Assembly: GCA_964017195.1 (NCBI GenBank)
Contig: CAXHKT010000125.1
Coordinates: forward strand, 310,001 to 374,000
DNA length: 64,000 bases
DNA from: Siderastrea radians
Taxonomy: Eukaryota > Cnidaria > Anthozoa > Scleractinia > Rhizangiidae
Direction: 5' to 3'
The position numbers and the translations under genes were made by a program. Below the pieces are notes generated by a model that was not told the origin of the DNA, did no database searches, and worked only from the letters and a program-made list of their open reading frames with translations. Positions 1-9,334 of this stretch are shown here, piece after piece (position 1 is the first letter of the stretch; the number at the start of each line of letters is the position of its first letter).

Positions 1-69
1 GGCAAGGGTCTGCTTCTAGGAAAAAACAGTCCATTCAACGGAATCCCATTGCTAGGAGCAATTCTATAA
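1..69 (+). CDS. 3' tail of an upstream Polinton gene (cut by window edge)
   Basis: The first 69 bases read as one open frame ending in TAA, with a glycine/leucine-rich tail containing GKNSPFNGIPLLGAIL. It is followed six bases later by the protease frame, so spacing and strand fit a compact Polinton gene cluster. I recall similar hydrophobic tails just before the protease in Polintons but cannot name the gene. The 5' part lies outside the window. Confidence 0.4.
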   Translation, partial: GKGLLLGKNSPFNGIPLLGAIL

Positions 70-74
70 AATTC

Positions 75-474
75 GTGAACAAACCATTGAGTAATTTCGA
101 TTTATTGAATTGGGTTAAAAAACTGGGAATAAAACATTTCAGAGGTGTATATTCGAGAGATAATCTTCCTGAAAACATCAATGAAAAAGAATGTGGTATA
201 ATCAATTTGGATTCACAAATAGGACCTGGAACACATTGGGTTGCATACAGAAACGTAGAATCGTCCTATTGTGAATACTTTGATAGTTTCGGGTTAATAA
301 TGCCAAATGAAGTGATGAAATATTTAATGACTAGTGGAAAAAAATATTTTATTCAGGAGATGAGATTCAAGAACGTGATAGTGTTTTATGTGGATATTGG
401 GCCTTGTACTATTTATCAGAAAGACAAAAAATGTTCCTATGCTTAATGTCATCCATAATGCAAATTTCGATATG
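75..474 (+). pseudogene. adenain-like cysteine protease of Polinton (frameshifted)
   Basis: Related to the adenovirus maturation protease family, which in Polintons is thought to process capsid proteins. The frame from 75 shows the catalytic His in GTHWVAY (about residue 55) and the acidic residue in EYFDSFG (about residue 68). The catalytic Cys motif, CGYWALYYL, is present but in another frame beginning about 365, so one indel near 360-365 separates His/Asp from Cys. The open frame begins with GTG; the expected ATG is absent, suggesting start-codon decay. A second shift is probably needed near 430-460 to reach the NDQTVNHRFI segment. The gene is not functional as written. Confidence 0.8.
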
Positions 475-475
475 A

Positions 476-780
476 ATGATCAAACTGTCAATCATCGTTT
501 TATAATTGATTACTTCAAAAGTCAAAAAGGAGGTGAAAATCCATTAGGTAAAGCCTTGAAAGCTGCAGAATTAGCTGAAAAGGCTGTTAGAAAAGTAATT
601 CTATCAACCGACCATGTATTTGATCGATATTGGTCTGGTGATGTCTTGAAAAGTGCTTTCACAGGACCAACAGGTATAACAAGCAAGAAATTCTGGACTA
701 AACCAAAGAAGGGTACTGTCATACGTTTGGTGAAAAATCCAAAAACTGGTAAATATGAAAACGTATATATTGAACCTTAA
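476..780 (+). pseudogene. Polinton protease C-terminus and/or downstream Lys-rich protein
   Basis: This open frame (readable from 388, sensible from about 460) begins with NDQTVNHRFIIDYFKSQ, which looks like the end of the protease, then runs into a basic segment beginning GGENPLGKALKAAELAEKAV and ends in TAA at 778-780. It could be the protease C-terminus fused to a second conserved Polinton polypeptide, or two genes joined by loss of a stop. I do not recognise the second part; it is Lys-rich and about 85 residues. Twenty bases later a TATATATGA-type start opens the next gene. Confidence 0.5.
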
Positions 781-806
781 TCTAATCTAATCTAATCATA
801 TTATAT
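780..806 (+). promoter_or_regulatory. AT-rich promoter-like motif before the Cys-rich gene
   Basis: A TCTAA tandem run followed by CATATTATATATGA places a TATA-like motif directly against the ATG at 807. The same arrangement occurs before the small genes of the second Polinton block. Confidence 0.35.
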
Positions 807-1327
807 ATGAAATCTTATTGTGTGAAACAAAAAAGGGTCACAGAATGTGTACCCGGGAGTGAACGATATGAAAAGGCTAAAAATGGGAGGCTTATGCTTA
901 AATGCAAATGCTATGAATGTGGAATCACTAAGACGAAATTCGTTAAACAGGCGGGAAACGGGTTGGCCCGTCGAAAGGGGCGGGCGTACTAGATACAGTA
1001 GCATCGACTGGTGCTGATTTATTGATTCACCACGGTATTCCTTGGCTTGGAAAAAAAGCAGTTGAAATGGGAAGATATTATGGATCAGAAGCCTTGAGAA
1101 ACCCAAAACTGCAGAAAAAGGCTATCGATTATGCTCTGGATAAGTTGAATCCAATGATTCAGAATGTTGGAAGTCAAGCTCTTGATCAATTATCTACTAA
1201 AATCAGACCAAATAGAAAGTATAAAACCAACAGAAAGGATTTGGATGGTGGTCATGACAAGACGCAAGTGGGTCTGAACTGGAAGTACCCGATTTCCGAA
1301 TTAATTAAGTTGCGGTTTACTCGGTAA
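807..1327 (+). pseudogene. Polinton Cys-rich core-type protein (DUF5679-like) with frameshift
   Basis: The N-terminus has four Cys in two pairs (YCVK and CKCYECG) around a KNGRLMLK segment, resembling small Cys-rich DUF5679-type proteins found in Polintons and related viruses, followed by an Arg/Lys-rich stretch (ARRKG). A one-base loss near 972-976 moves the continuation to the frame that is open through 1022-1327 and contains LGKKAVEMGRYYGSEALRNP. In the intact family the basic stretch probably lets the protein pack DNA; that role is inference. The last residues after about 1260 look unrelated, marking a likely break of the element. Confidence 0.6.
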
Positions 1328-1428
1328 TTAAATTTCTATCAACAAAGCGAGGTAAATGGGGATCAAATAGGATACATGTCAGGCTCAAATTAAGGCTTGA
1401 CGAGTGACGAATTTCATGAATCACATGC

Positions 1429-1870
1429 TTAGGTCATTTGAGAATACGGTCTCTTCGAGGTTAAAATGGAACTGCCGGTCGATGGCTCCGAGGAAAGTGC
1501 TGTTCGTCCACATCTCGGATAAAATCCAGGAATTGTTAGATTGTAACAAACAGAAAGAAGTTCCCCGCCCGCTTTCCGGATGATATTATAACAACAACAA
1601 CAATTTATTTCGATATTCCCACATGGGAAGCAAAGTGAAGCGCGCAAAGTGCGCCGTACCAAGGAAAAATCGTGCCTTCTTCGTTTGGTTTGTTTGCGAT
1701 ATTTCTTCGCCATGCACCGAATTTGCGGTTATTTCAAGAAGAGACGTTTGGAAGGTTTTCAGACTTGGCGGTTGAAGCTGTCGGCTTGCACTCACATGGC
1801 CGTGAATTCGATCCCTGCAATTGCCGATTGGTGACGCCACTGCCATCTTCTATTGTATTTTCTTGCTGAT
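1429..1870 (-). repeat. probable retroelement 3' end with (GTT)n tail
   Basis: On the minus strand the sequence runs into AAATAAATTGTTGTTGTTGTT (plus-strand AAC run at about 1590-1605). The LINE end at 18385-18425 finishes with nearly the same tail on the plus strand. Overlapping short open frames on both strands show no recognisable domain, so I treat the block as a non-coding or decayed retroelement end. Confidence 0.35.
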
Positions 1871-3289
1871 CTCACCAAGCAGCTCCACAAAAAAGGTAAG
1901 CCCTAGCTTTGAGTCAGTGTTGTGTTCTCTACAATCAATTCTGACTTGCCGTCTTATGTAATCACAACACAAAATGAAAGGAATTTGGAAAAAAATTCTA
2001 GATGTTGTGTTTTTGAAAGTGATTTGCGATCGTTTTATTAGGTAGCGTCTTTTGTAGCAAAACTGTTCTTTGATACGATCCTTGCGTTGCAAGGAATAAA
2101 AAATAATGAGTTGTTCATCGACCCGCGCTTTTGCGCCATTGTCACACAGTAGGCTTTGTGAGAACCGAAACACTTTGAACAGCGGTTTTCCAATGAGAAT
2201 TCAAAATGGCGTACATTGCCCAAAACAAGAAAATTACTACTGGGAGATTTTATTTTGGCGTTAAATTTCCGCTATTTAAAGGCCGAGACAGACCTCAATG
2301 AAAGGTAATTGAATGGCGAAGACGTAGAAATATAATTGTTGATGAAATATGTCCAGCTTATTCTGACCTTTCCTGAGGAGTTAATACTTAGTGTACTCCT
2401 GGGCGTTTCCAATTTCTTTCCCATTTAGAGAGAAACGATATATTTGCTGTGTGGAAACGATTTCTGTAATCTTATTTTATTTTATTTTTTTATTTATAAT
2501 TTTTTTTGGAAGAAAGATCCAAGATTGCTGTTGTCTAGGAGATTTTGTGACCGAAACAATAGACTGGGTGATTTAATTTTTAAATTTTTGGGTATCCAGG
2601 AGTCTAATCAGTGTAGAACTATTTGACACTGTTTCAGGTATTTATTAACATATGATGATTTTTCTTCCTTGAAAATGATATCAAGATGATATCGAAAAGT
2701 TGTATAATTTCCAATTTACTTATTTTTATCTAGGGGTCTCCCAGACACATGTAGAGTTGACATGCATGCCTACATCTGCAGTTTTGGTTGTTGTAGTCAT
2801 GAATTCTTTTAGATAAAATTGGTCTTTTTGGTCGTAATGGGATTCTTGAACATGTCTTTTTTTCAAGCAATTTTTATTCTTTCTTCTCATTATTAACATT
2901 AACATTTGCTAAAATCCCATCACTGAATTGTGGTTTTCAGTGTCACCATTTTAGACCAATTAAGAAATATCAAGTCAAAATGTTCTGCATGTAATTCATA
3001 CCTTCCATTATGGTGATACTTTATCACTGATAGTAACTTAATATATATCATTGCTTAATGCATGCACTCTCATTTTTCAGGTCCCATGGAAAGAAACCTT
3101 AGGAAATTAAAAAGATACCATGGAACATGCTCTACCAATTAAATATATGAAGAATGCCTACTGAGATTTGAATCCTGCCAAGAATATGACTCACGCACTA
3201 CATTTTGCCTTAGGGGTGTTGATGTAATGCCAGAGTGTACTGTATTTTGCCTTATTTTAACAGTCCCTTCCAACTTGAAAACTACAGTT
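1871..3289. other. no gene seen (1.4 kb)
   Basis: AT-rich sequence with several poly-T tracts and only short random frames. No repeat structure, splice-supported exon or RNA gene was recognised. Confidence 0.5.
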
Positions 3290-5040
3290 AGTAATTAAAG
3301 TGAACATTAGTGTCCCTGAGATAGGTCACCTGTCGACAACTGTTACCTTAACAATCCATTAAACTATTTTAAGTCTCAGTTACTAATAAGGGGAACAGTA
3401 GCATCCAGATGTATCGTCGGAGTGTGCGACTGTTACCTTTAACAATTCCATTCTATTTTAAGTTTCAGTTACTAATGAGGGGAACAGTAGCGTCCAGATG
3501 TATCGTCGGAGTGTGCAACTGTTACCTTTAACAATTCTTTTCTATTTTAAGTCTCAGTTACTAATGAGGGGAACAGTAGCATCCAGATGTATCGTCGGAG
3601 TGTGCAACTGTTACCTTTAACAATTCCTTTCTATTTTAAGTCTGAGTTACTTACAAGGGGAACAGTAACACCCAGATGTATCGTCGGAGTGTGCAACTGT
3701 TACCTTTAACAATTCTTTTCTATTTTAAGTCTCAGTTACCAATAAAGGGAACAGTAGCATCCAGATGTATCGTCGGAGTGTGCAACTGTTACCTTTAAAA
3801 ATTCCTTTCTATTTTAAGTCTCAGTTACTAAGGAGGGGAACAGTAGCATCCAAATGTATTGTCAGAGTGTGCGACTGTTGCCTTTAACGATGCCTTTCTA
3901 TTTTAAGTCTCAGTTACTAATGAGGGGAACAGTAGCATCCAGATGTATCGTCGGAGTGTGCGACTGTTGCCTTTAACAATCCCTTTCTATTTGAAGTCTT
4001 ATTTACTAATGAGGGGAACAGTGGCATCCAGATGTATCGTCGGAGTGTGCGATTGTTGCCTTTAACAATTCCTTTCTATTTTAAGTCTCAGTTACTAATG
4101 AGGGGAACAGTAGCATCCAGATGTATCGTCGGAGTGTGCGACTGTTGCCTTTAACAATCCCTTTCTATTTGAAGTCTTATTTACTAATGAGGGGAACAGT
4201 GGCATCCAGATGTATCGTCGGAGTGTGCAATTGTTGCCTTTCACAATTCCTTTCTATTTTAAGCCTCAGTTACTAATGAGGGGAACAGTAGCATCCAGAT
4301 GTATCGTCGGAGTGTGCAACTGTTACCTTTAACAATTCCTTTCTATTTTAAGTCTGAGTTACTAACAAGGGGAACAGTAGCACCCAGATGTATCGTCGGA
4401 GTGTGCAACTGTTACCTTTAACAATTCTTTTCTATTTTAAGTCTCAGTTACCAATAAAGGGAACAGTAGCATCCAGATGTATCGTCGGAGTGTGCAACTG
4501 TTACCTTTAAAAATTCCTTTCTATTTTAAGTCTCAGTTACTAAGGAGGGGAACAGTAGCATCCAAATGTATTGTCAGAGTGTGCGACTGTTGCCTTTAAT
4601 GATGCCTTTCTATTTTAAGTCTCAGTTACTAATGAGGGGAATAGTAGCATCCAGATGTATCGTCAGAGTGTGCGACTGTTGCCTTTAACAATCCCTTTCT
4701 ATTTGAAGTCTTATTTACTAATGAGGGGAACAGTGGCATCCAGATGTATCGTCGGAGTGTGCGATTGTTGCCTTTAACAATTCCTTTCTATTTTAAGTCT
4801 CAGTTACTAATGAGGGGAACAGTAGCATCCAGATGTATCGTCGGAGTGTGCGGCTGTTACCTTTAACAATCCCTATCTATTTTAAGTTTCAGTTACTAAT
4901 GAGGGGAACAGTAGCATTCAGATGTATCGTCGGAGTGTGCGACTGTTACCTTTAACAATCCCTTTCAATTAAAAGTTAGCTACTAATGAGGGGAGCAGTA
5001 GCATCCAAATCTGTCATCACAGTGTGTGGCTGTTGCCTTC
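3290..5040 (+). repeat. 89-bp satellite array, about 19 monomers, with 712-bp higher-order repeat
   Basis: Monomers carry CCAGATGTATCGTCGGAGTG and GAGGGGAACAGTAGCATCC. Successive CAGTTAC landmarks are 89 bp apart (for example 3462 and 3551). A distinctive run of variants (GTCTGAGTTACT, then CAGTTACCAATAAAGGGA, then CTAAGGAGG with ATTGTCAG) appears near 3640-3860 and again near 4350-4580, offset 712 bp, that is 8 monomers. A two-monomer sub-repeat with TTATTTACTAATGAGG recurs as well. First and last monomers are the most degenerate. No coding potential. Confidence 0.95.
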
Positions 5041-5059
5041 TGCCTGGCAGTATCAAACA

Positions 5060-5215
5060 GTGAAAACCAAATATAGTCAATATAATCAATAATAATCAAT
5101 TCCAATTAATTGACTGGTTATGGAAATCAATACAATTCAAAGCTTAAAAGTTGAGTGACTATTGATTGTTATTGACTATCTTTGATTAATATTGATTTTG
5201 ATTGGAATTAACTCT
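5060..5215. repeat. AT-rich imperfect inverted repeat at satellite edge
   Basis: AATCAATTCCAATTAATTGAC on the left is mirrored by GATTTTGATTGGAATTAAC on the right around a central AAGCTTAAAAG. It directly follows the last satellite monomer and may be a small inverted-repeat element. Confidence 0.45.
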
Positions 5216-5551
5216 CGGTTCATATTTGCACACAGCATGTTAATAATTTATTGGCAAATGATAATAAAGCTTATTTGTTCTAAACATAGTTTTTAGGTTT
5301 AGCATTCCTTATATCACTATTTACAAAGAACATGCTAGTTAAAAAATGATGTCATTTCATGACTTGTTCCTATATATCCTATTCCTGGATCTGTACTTAT
5401 ACTAGTGTAGGTCTAGAGAATTGGGGCAAACAATGATATGTACAGTTGAGTGAGGAAAGATTAAAAATAAATTGTTACTAGCTGTAGCAGGTATTTTAAG
5501 GTTTGCATTTTTGTTGTGTTATGTTATATTTTGTTTTATTATTATTTTTTG

Positions 5552-5572
5552 CCGGGGGGGGGGTGGGGGGGC
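5552..5572 (+). repeat. poly-G tract
   Basis: A run of ten G, a T, then seven G. It could form a G-quadruplex and is also a likely assembly error site. Confidence 0.8.
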
Positions 5573-6349
5573 ACGTCACTTTCCCATGTGTCACAATTAT
5601 TAGAAGTCCCTGGATGTTTTTCCATAACGGTGATAACAATAACAGTTTGTTAAACTGCAGTTTAGTCCATTCGGTACAATTTTAAATTGCCATATACTAT
5701 AATATTTGAGTTCAACATTGTGGTAGAACAAGGTTGAAATGCTGCAGATTTAATACCAGTTTTAATACTGTGACTTCGGCATCATGCACGAGGCCAGAGT
5801 GATGGTGAAGGAAAGAGAACCGTCAAACTCCCGAATTGGACAAATGCCAAAGGCAAGCCCGTAAAGTGACATTTCTTCGTTGGGACGTTATTCTTAGGCG
5901 ACTTTTAGATGTTCCTGTTAAGCGCCCGGAAACCACTGCTTTTCTTGGGCAATCGAATTAAGTGCTGTGAAATGAAACTTGCAACCAGTAGCATGGCCAA
6001 CAATTAGAACGCTGAGGATGAAATCACGATGTCAGCAAGGGGAAACCGGTCGTTTCGCCTACGATATATTTTGTTTTTGTTTTTGTCTGCTAACGTCTTA
6101 AATGCCGACAGTAAATGAATTATATACTATTTTTCGTTCTTAAAGCGTGTTACCCTAGGAAAAGAAAAAGCAATATATTTAATTTCTCGTTCTCTAAGCG
6201 CGTCAAAGGTTAACCAACTGGCCTTGGGCGAAAAGACTCTTAGGCGAAACGACCGCTAGCCTGCGCGCAGACGTCTGGGAGACTAAACGACCGCAAGCGT
6301 AGGAAGCAATAGTTTGCTCAGTCGGCAAAGCGAATGGCCTGTTCAGAGG
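5573..6349. other. no gene seen (0.8 kb)
   Basis: No convincing frame, splice pattern or RNA gene. A GGCGAAAC(T/G)ACCG-like motif near 6228-6255 echoes CGGTCGTTTCGCC near 6047 in inverted orientation, hinting at an old inverted-repeat element, but boundaries cannot be set. Confidence 0.3.
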
Positions 6350-6358
6350 ACAGATTAT

Positions 6359-6456
6359 TAGACTGCGAGCAGTCTCTCTTTTGCTCTAAAATCCGTGCAG
6401 AACGAAGCGCAAATAGCGAACGCGAGCGAGCACGATTTGAGACTGCTTGCAGTCTA
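6359..6456. mobile_element. 98-bp foldback MITE, TAGACTGCGAGCAGTCTC family
   Basis: Ends are TAGACTGCGAGCAGTCTC and, inverted, GAGACTGCTTGCAGTCTA. They are flanked by ACAGATTAT (6350-6358) and ACAGGTTAT (6457-6465), a 9-bp target duplication with one mismatch. A 9-bp duplication is typical of Mutator-like elements. Related elements lie at 29286-29553 and 39203-40733. Confidence 0.75.
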
Positions 6457-6465
6457 ACAGGTTAT

Positions 6466-6920
6466 GTGAACGAAAGTTTTATCTTTTTTGTTACTGTTAC
6501 TGTTTCTTTCTTTCGTAGAGAAAGCGTATCGAGTTTCTGTGAATAATTCTCGCGATTTTGTTAAAAACGGGAGAAAGACCATGTTGTATTTATAGATTCT
6601 CTTCAAGTATTTCTCTCAGAACGTCCGATTGCATACCAACAAATGACCTCTCCGGAGAAAGGAGAGGCGGTAAAACCGCTCGCGAGCGCTACGATCCTGT
6701 AGAGAAATAAGAGGCTATTCATGGCCTATTATATAAATATCTTATTGTTTGTTAACAGCCACAAAAATAAATAAACCGTTGCGATCAACTTGCAAAAAGG
6801 TCTGTGATATTTATTCAACAACTGTGTGTTTCCGGTAACAGAAAAGCTTTGTTGACAGCGAAAGCGGCGGATTTTAACACCTATTGCTTTCGCGGCGCCT
6901 TGATCAAAATTCAAATATGA
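6466..6920. other. non-coding region before the integrase block
   Basis: No supported gene. CTCTCCGGAGAAAGGAGAG near 6649-6667 is a short inverted repeat. The left boundary of the Polinton must lie in or before this stretch, but I see no terminal inverted repeat that I could match to another end. Confidence 0.35.
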
Positions 6921-6953
6921 AAGGAATGCGGGGTCCACAACCCCGCATTCCTT
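6921..6953. repeat. perfect 14-bp stem hairpin just before the integrase ORF
   Basis: AAGGAATGCGGGGT (6921-6934) and its exact reverse complement ACCCCGCATTCCTT (6940-6953) are separated by five bases. It ends two bases before the ATG at 6955, so it would sit in the 5' leader or promoter. GC content is far above its surroundings. Confidence 0.9.
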
Positions 6954-6954
6954 A

Positions 6955-8316
6955 ATGTACTTCCAGTTAGACCCCGTAGCGTCTCGTCATGGTTTAGATA
7001 TCCATAAACTAATTGGGAAAATACCGAAACCAAAAGCTGGATGGACTCCTGGAAAGTATAAATACATGGGACCATACAATCCTCTCGATAAACAGTTAGA
7101 GTATGATAGGAACACTGGAGAGGTCACCAAGTGGCACGTACAACCTTACAATAAAGTGGATGAAATAGCAGCTCATCATGATATTTGTTATGATATGGGG
7201 AAAAACAAAGGTGAATGTGACAAACAGATGGTCAAGTCATTGGATGAAATACCTTATGGACAGATGCCAAAATGGGGACAAACAGCTCGGTTCTTGATCG
7301 ATGCAAAACGGAGATTGGGTCTCGGTCTTAGTAATCAAAGGAAGACAAAAAACGGGAAAGGCCGTCGAGTGAAGAGAAAAAACTGGCAAGAAAAATTAGC
7401 TGATGAGCTTCATAAGCCCATAAAGCGTAACTTTACTCGACGGCGTGTTATTGTAAATCATATTGACGAAATATGGTGCTCTGATCTTGTTGAGATGCAA
7501 CAGTTTAGTCCATGGAACGCTGGCTACAGATATCTTCTTATGGTTTTAGATGTGTTTAGTAAATACGGTTGGATCATTCCTTTGAAGGATAAAAAAGGTG
7601 AAACCGTTGCTAAGGCATTGAAAACCATTTTAAAAGAAGGCAGAAAACCACAATATCTTTGGACAGATAAAGGCAAAGAGTATTATAATAAACATGTTAA
7701 GGAACTACTGGATAAGAATAAAATAACCTTGTACTCAACTGAGAATGAAGAGAAAAGTAGCGTATGCGAACGATGGAACCGTACAATCAAAACCAAAATG
7801 TGGAAACAGTTTACTGTTCAAGGTAATACACAGTATTTAGACATGCTACCCAAATTAGTGAAACAGTATAACGACACTAAACATAGTTCTATGAAAATGA
7901 CACCCATAGAAGCCAGTAAAAAGAAAAATGAAGGGACTGTTTACTTTAATCTATACGGTGATATGGAAACATCAAAACAGAAACCGAAATTCAAAATAGG
8001 TGATAAGGTTAGAATAAGTAAGTATAAACGGAATGTGTTTGATAAGGGCTATACACCAAATTGGTCTGAGGAAGTTTTTACAGTTGATAAAATCCAATAT
8101 ACAAATCCAATAACTTACAAACTAAAGGATCTCAGAGGTGAAGACATTCAAGGGAGTTTTTATGAACCTGAATTATTAAAAGCAAAACAAGAGGTATTCA
8201 GAATTGATAAAGTCATTCGGAGAGATTATAAAACGAAACAAGCTTTAGTGAAATGGAAAGGATATAGTGATGACTTTAATAGTTGGGTTCCAATGAAGGA
8301 TTTAAGAGATATATAA
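6955..8316 (+). CDS. Polinton fusion: PLA2-like domain + retroviral-type integrase + chromodomain
   Basis: A 453-residue intact frame. Residues 34-82 match the parvovirus-type phospholipase A2 core: calcium loop YMGPYNPL (37-44) and catalytic pair in HHDICYD (His75-Asp76). Residues about 167-320 are an rve-type integrase with Asp177 (SDLVEM), Asp238 (WTDKG) and Glu272 (CERWNRT). Residues 413-450 form a chromodomain ending WKGYSDDFNSWVP, as in Polinton integrases that may target chromatin. In animal parvoviruses the PLA2 domain sits in a capsid protein; here it is in frame with the integrase, joined by a Lys/Arg-rich linker (about 126-165). ATG 6955 is the first in frame; similarity to the family seems to start at about residue 13, so residues 1-12 may not be native. 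Fusion could be real or arise by loss of a stop. Confidence 0.9.
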   Translation: MYFQLDPVASRHGLDIHKLIGKIPKPKAGWTPGKYKYMGPYNPLDKQLEYDRNTGEVTKWHVQPYNKVDEIAAHHDICYDMGKNKGECDKQMVKSLDEIPYGQMPKWGQTARFLIDAKRRLGLGLSNQRKTKNGKGRRVKRKNWQEKLADELHKPIKRNFTRRRVIVNHIDEIWCSDLVEMQQFSPWNAGYRYLLMVLDVFSKYGWIIPLKDKKGETVAKALKTILKEGRKPQYLWTDKGKEYYNKHVKELLDKNKITLYSTENEEKSSVCERWNRTIKTKMWKQFTVQGNTQYLDMLPKLVKQYNDTKHSSMKMTPIEASKKKNEGTVYFNLYGDMETSKQKPKFKIGDKVRISKYKRNVFDKGYTPNWSEEVFTVDKIQYTNPITYKLKDLRGEDIQGSFYEPELLKAKQEVFRIDKVIRRDYKTKQALVKWKGYSDDFNSWVPMKDLRDI

Positions 8317-8440
8317 AAGCGGTTTAAAGAGATTTATCTAATATATATTATATCAATCGATACAGTATATGCTGTTCATTTGCTTTTGGTAGCCAAAAAT
8401 ATTATTGTTTCTGGCTATTATAAATATATAACCTTATTAT
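8317..8440 (+). promoter_or_regulatory. AT-rich intergenic spacer with TATA-like motifs
   Basis: Contains TATATATTATATC near 8340 and TATAAATATATAACC at about 8420-8434, which ends a few bases before the ATG at 8441. Likely promoter for the next gene, inferred from its repetition before each small gene. Confidence 0.4.
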
Positions 8441-8737
8441 ATGAATACCGTAACCGGTAATAAATTCGACTTATTAAAATATAGAGCAATCAATTTATAC
8501 GGTGCTAAGGACCTTGAATACTCCAATAGAATGAATAAAAAATATATGGTTACCCTTAAAAATGGTGAAAAAATTCACTTTGGGGATGATCGATATGAGG
8601 ATTATCTGACACATCTAGACAGGAAAAGACGTACACAATACCGAAAAAGAGCATCTAAGATAAAAGATAAAAACGGTAAACTAACATACAAAGATAAGAA
8701 TTCAGCAAATTTCTGGAGCTATCAACTTCTATGGTGA
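8441..8737 (+). CDS. DUF5754-like small Polinton protein
   Basis: A 98-residue intact basic protein. The central KNGEKIHFGDDRYEDYLTH and the C-terminal block NFWSYQLLW, with an Arg/Lys-rich middle (KRRTQYRKRASKIK), match what I remember of DUF5754, a family of unknown function found in large DNA viruses and Polinton-like elements. No catalytic motif or membrane segment is visible. It lies 124 bases after the integrase gene and 53 before the next start, on the same strand. Confidence 0.7.
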   Translation: MNTVTGNKFDLLKYRAINLYGAKDLEYSNRMNKKYMVTLKNGEKIHFGDDRYEDYLTHLDRKRRTQYRKRASKIKDKNGKLTYKDKNSANFWSYQLLW

Positions 8738-8763
8738 ATAGGTTTAAACAATCATTTAAATAT

Positions 8764-8790
8764 AAAATAATATATAGATTATATATATAG
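8764..8790 (+). promoter_or_regulatory. TATATATAG motif abutting ATG
   Basis: AATATATAGATTATATATATAG runs up to the ATG at 8791. The same motif in the same position precedes the next two genes, so a very short or absent 5' leader is inferred. Confidence 0.45.
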
Positions 8791-9063
8791 ATGGATACTG
8801 AAAAACAACAGTGGTTTTGCGATATTTGCAAGAAGAAATATAGTTTGAAGAGAAAGGATAAACATCTTCTAACTAAAGTTCATAAAAATAATCAAGAACG
8901 TCTGGATCGTGAGGCGGATTATGAAGAATATCTAATACGTCGAGATGAACTATTGATGGAAAATATTGGAGATATGGATTTTTTGGGGTTCTTGAAAAAA
9001 CGTATACTTGTTGATAAACAACTTAAAAAAGAATTTGGTCCAAATTACAAAGTTCCTGAATGA
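8791..9063 (+). CDS. small C2H2 zinc-finger protein A of Polinton
   Basis: A 90-residue intact frame. Residues 8-31 hold one zinc finger: WFCDICKKKYS with Cys9 and Cys12, then HLLTKVH. The rest is acidic-basic mixed and probably helical (DYEEYLIRRDELLMENIGDM). A nucleic-acid-binding role is inferred from the finger only. The following gene carries a finger of similar spacing (WYCDVC ... HLNTKMH), suggesting tandem duplication and divergence. Confidence 0.7.
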   Translation: MDTEKQQWFCDICKKKYSLKRKDKHLLTKVHKNNQERLDREADYEEYLIRRDELLMENIGDMDFLGFLKKRILVDKQLKKEFGPNYKVPE

Positions 9064-9091
9064 ATTTAAACGCACAAGTCAAAGATATTTA

Positions 9092-9115
9092 AGAATAAAT
9101 ATATAGTATGTATAT
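9092..9115 (+). promoter_or_regulatory. TATATAG motif before ATG
   Basis: AATAAATATATAGTATGTATAT runs up to the ATG at 9116, repeating the arrangement seen at 8764-8790. Confidence 0.4.
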
Positions 9116-9334
9116 ATGGAGAATCAAAAAATTAAGAGAGGTCCTGGAAGACCAAAAAAGTATTCAACTGAAGAAGAGAAGAAGGAGGCCGTAAAACAAC
9201 AAAAATCAAAGTATATGCTAAAAAAGGAATGGTATTGTGACGTTTGTAAAAATGGACTAAATTATACTCTTGCTGGTAAATGGTGTCATTTGAACACAAA
9301 AATGCACAAGAAAAACGCTAATGAAAATAATTAA
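9116..9334 (+). CDS. AT-hook plus C2H2 zinc-finger protein B of Polinton
   Basis: A 72-residue intact frame. Residues 7-14 are an AT-hook core (RGPGRPKK) that binds the minor groove of AT-rich DNA. Residues 39-64 form a single finger (WYCDVCKNG ... WCHLNTKMH). Between them is a basic helix rich in Lys and Glu. The AT-hook is notable because the spacer DNA of this element consists largely of TATA-type runs, so it could bind its own promoters; this is inference. It lies 52 bases after the previous gene. Confidence 0.75.
   Translation: MENQKIKRGPGRPKKYSTEEEKKEAVKQQKSKYMLKKEWYCDVCKNGLNYTLAGKWCHLNTKMHKKNANENN

Larger units (their letters stand above)
1..1327 (+). mobile_element. Polinton/Maverick fragment, capsid-side genes
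   Basis: Three plus-strand frames (gene tail, adenain-like protease, Cys-rich core-type protein) sit head to tail with almost no spacing, as in Polintons. All recognisable genes carry frameshifts, so this is an old copy. Recognisable coding ends near 1260; the last 20 or so codons to 1327 look unrelated, so the element probably breaks off there. In many Polintons these genes lie at the end opposite the integrase. Here the integrase block starts 5.6 kb further right on the same strand, so this may be the right end of a different copy. Confidence 0.75.

Noticed and set aside
801..1106. 101-codon minus-strand frame
   Set aside because: Antisense to the Polinton Cys-rich gene, whose sense frame has clear motifs.
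3290..5040. CRISPR-like array
   Set aside because: Monomers are head-to-tail with no unique spacers; it is a eukaryotic satellite.
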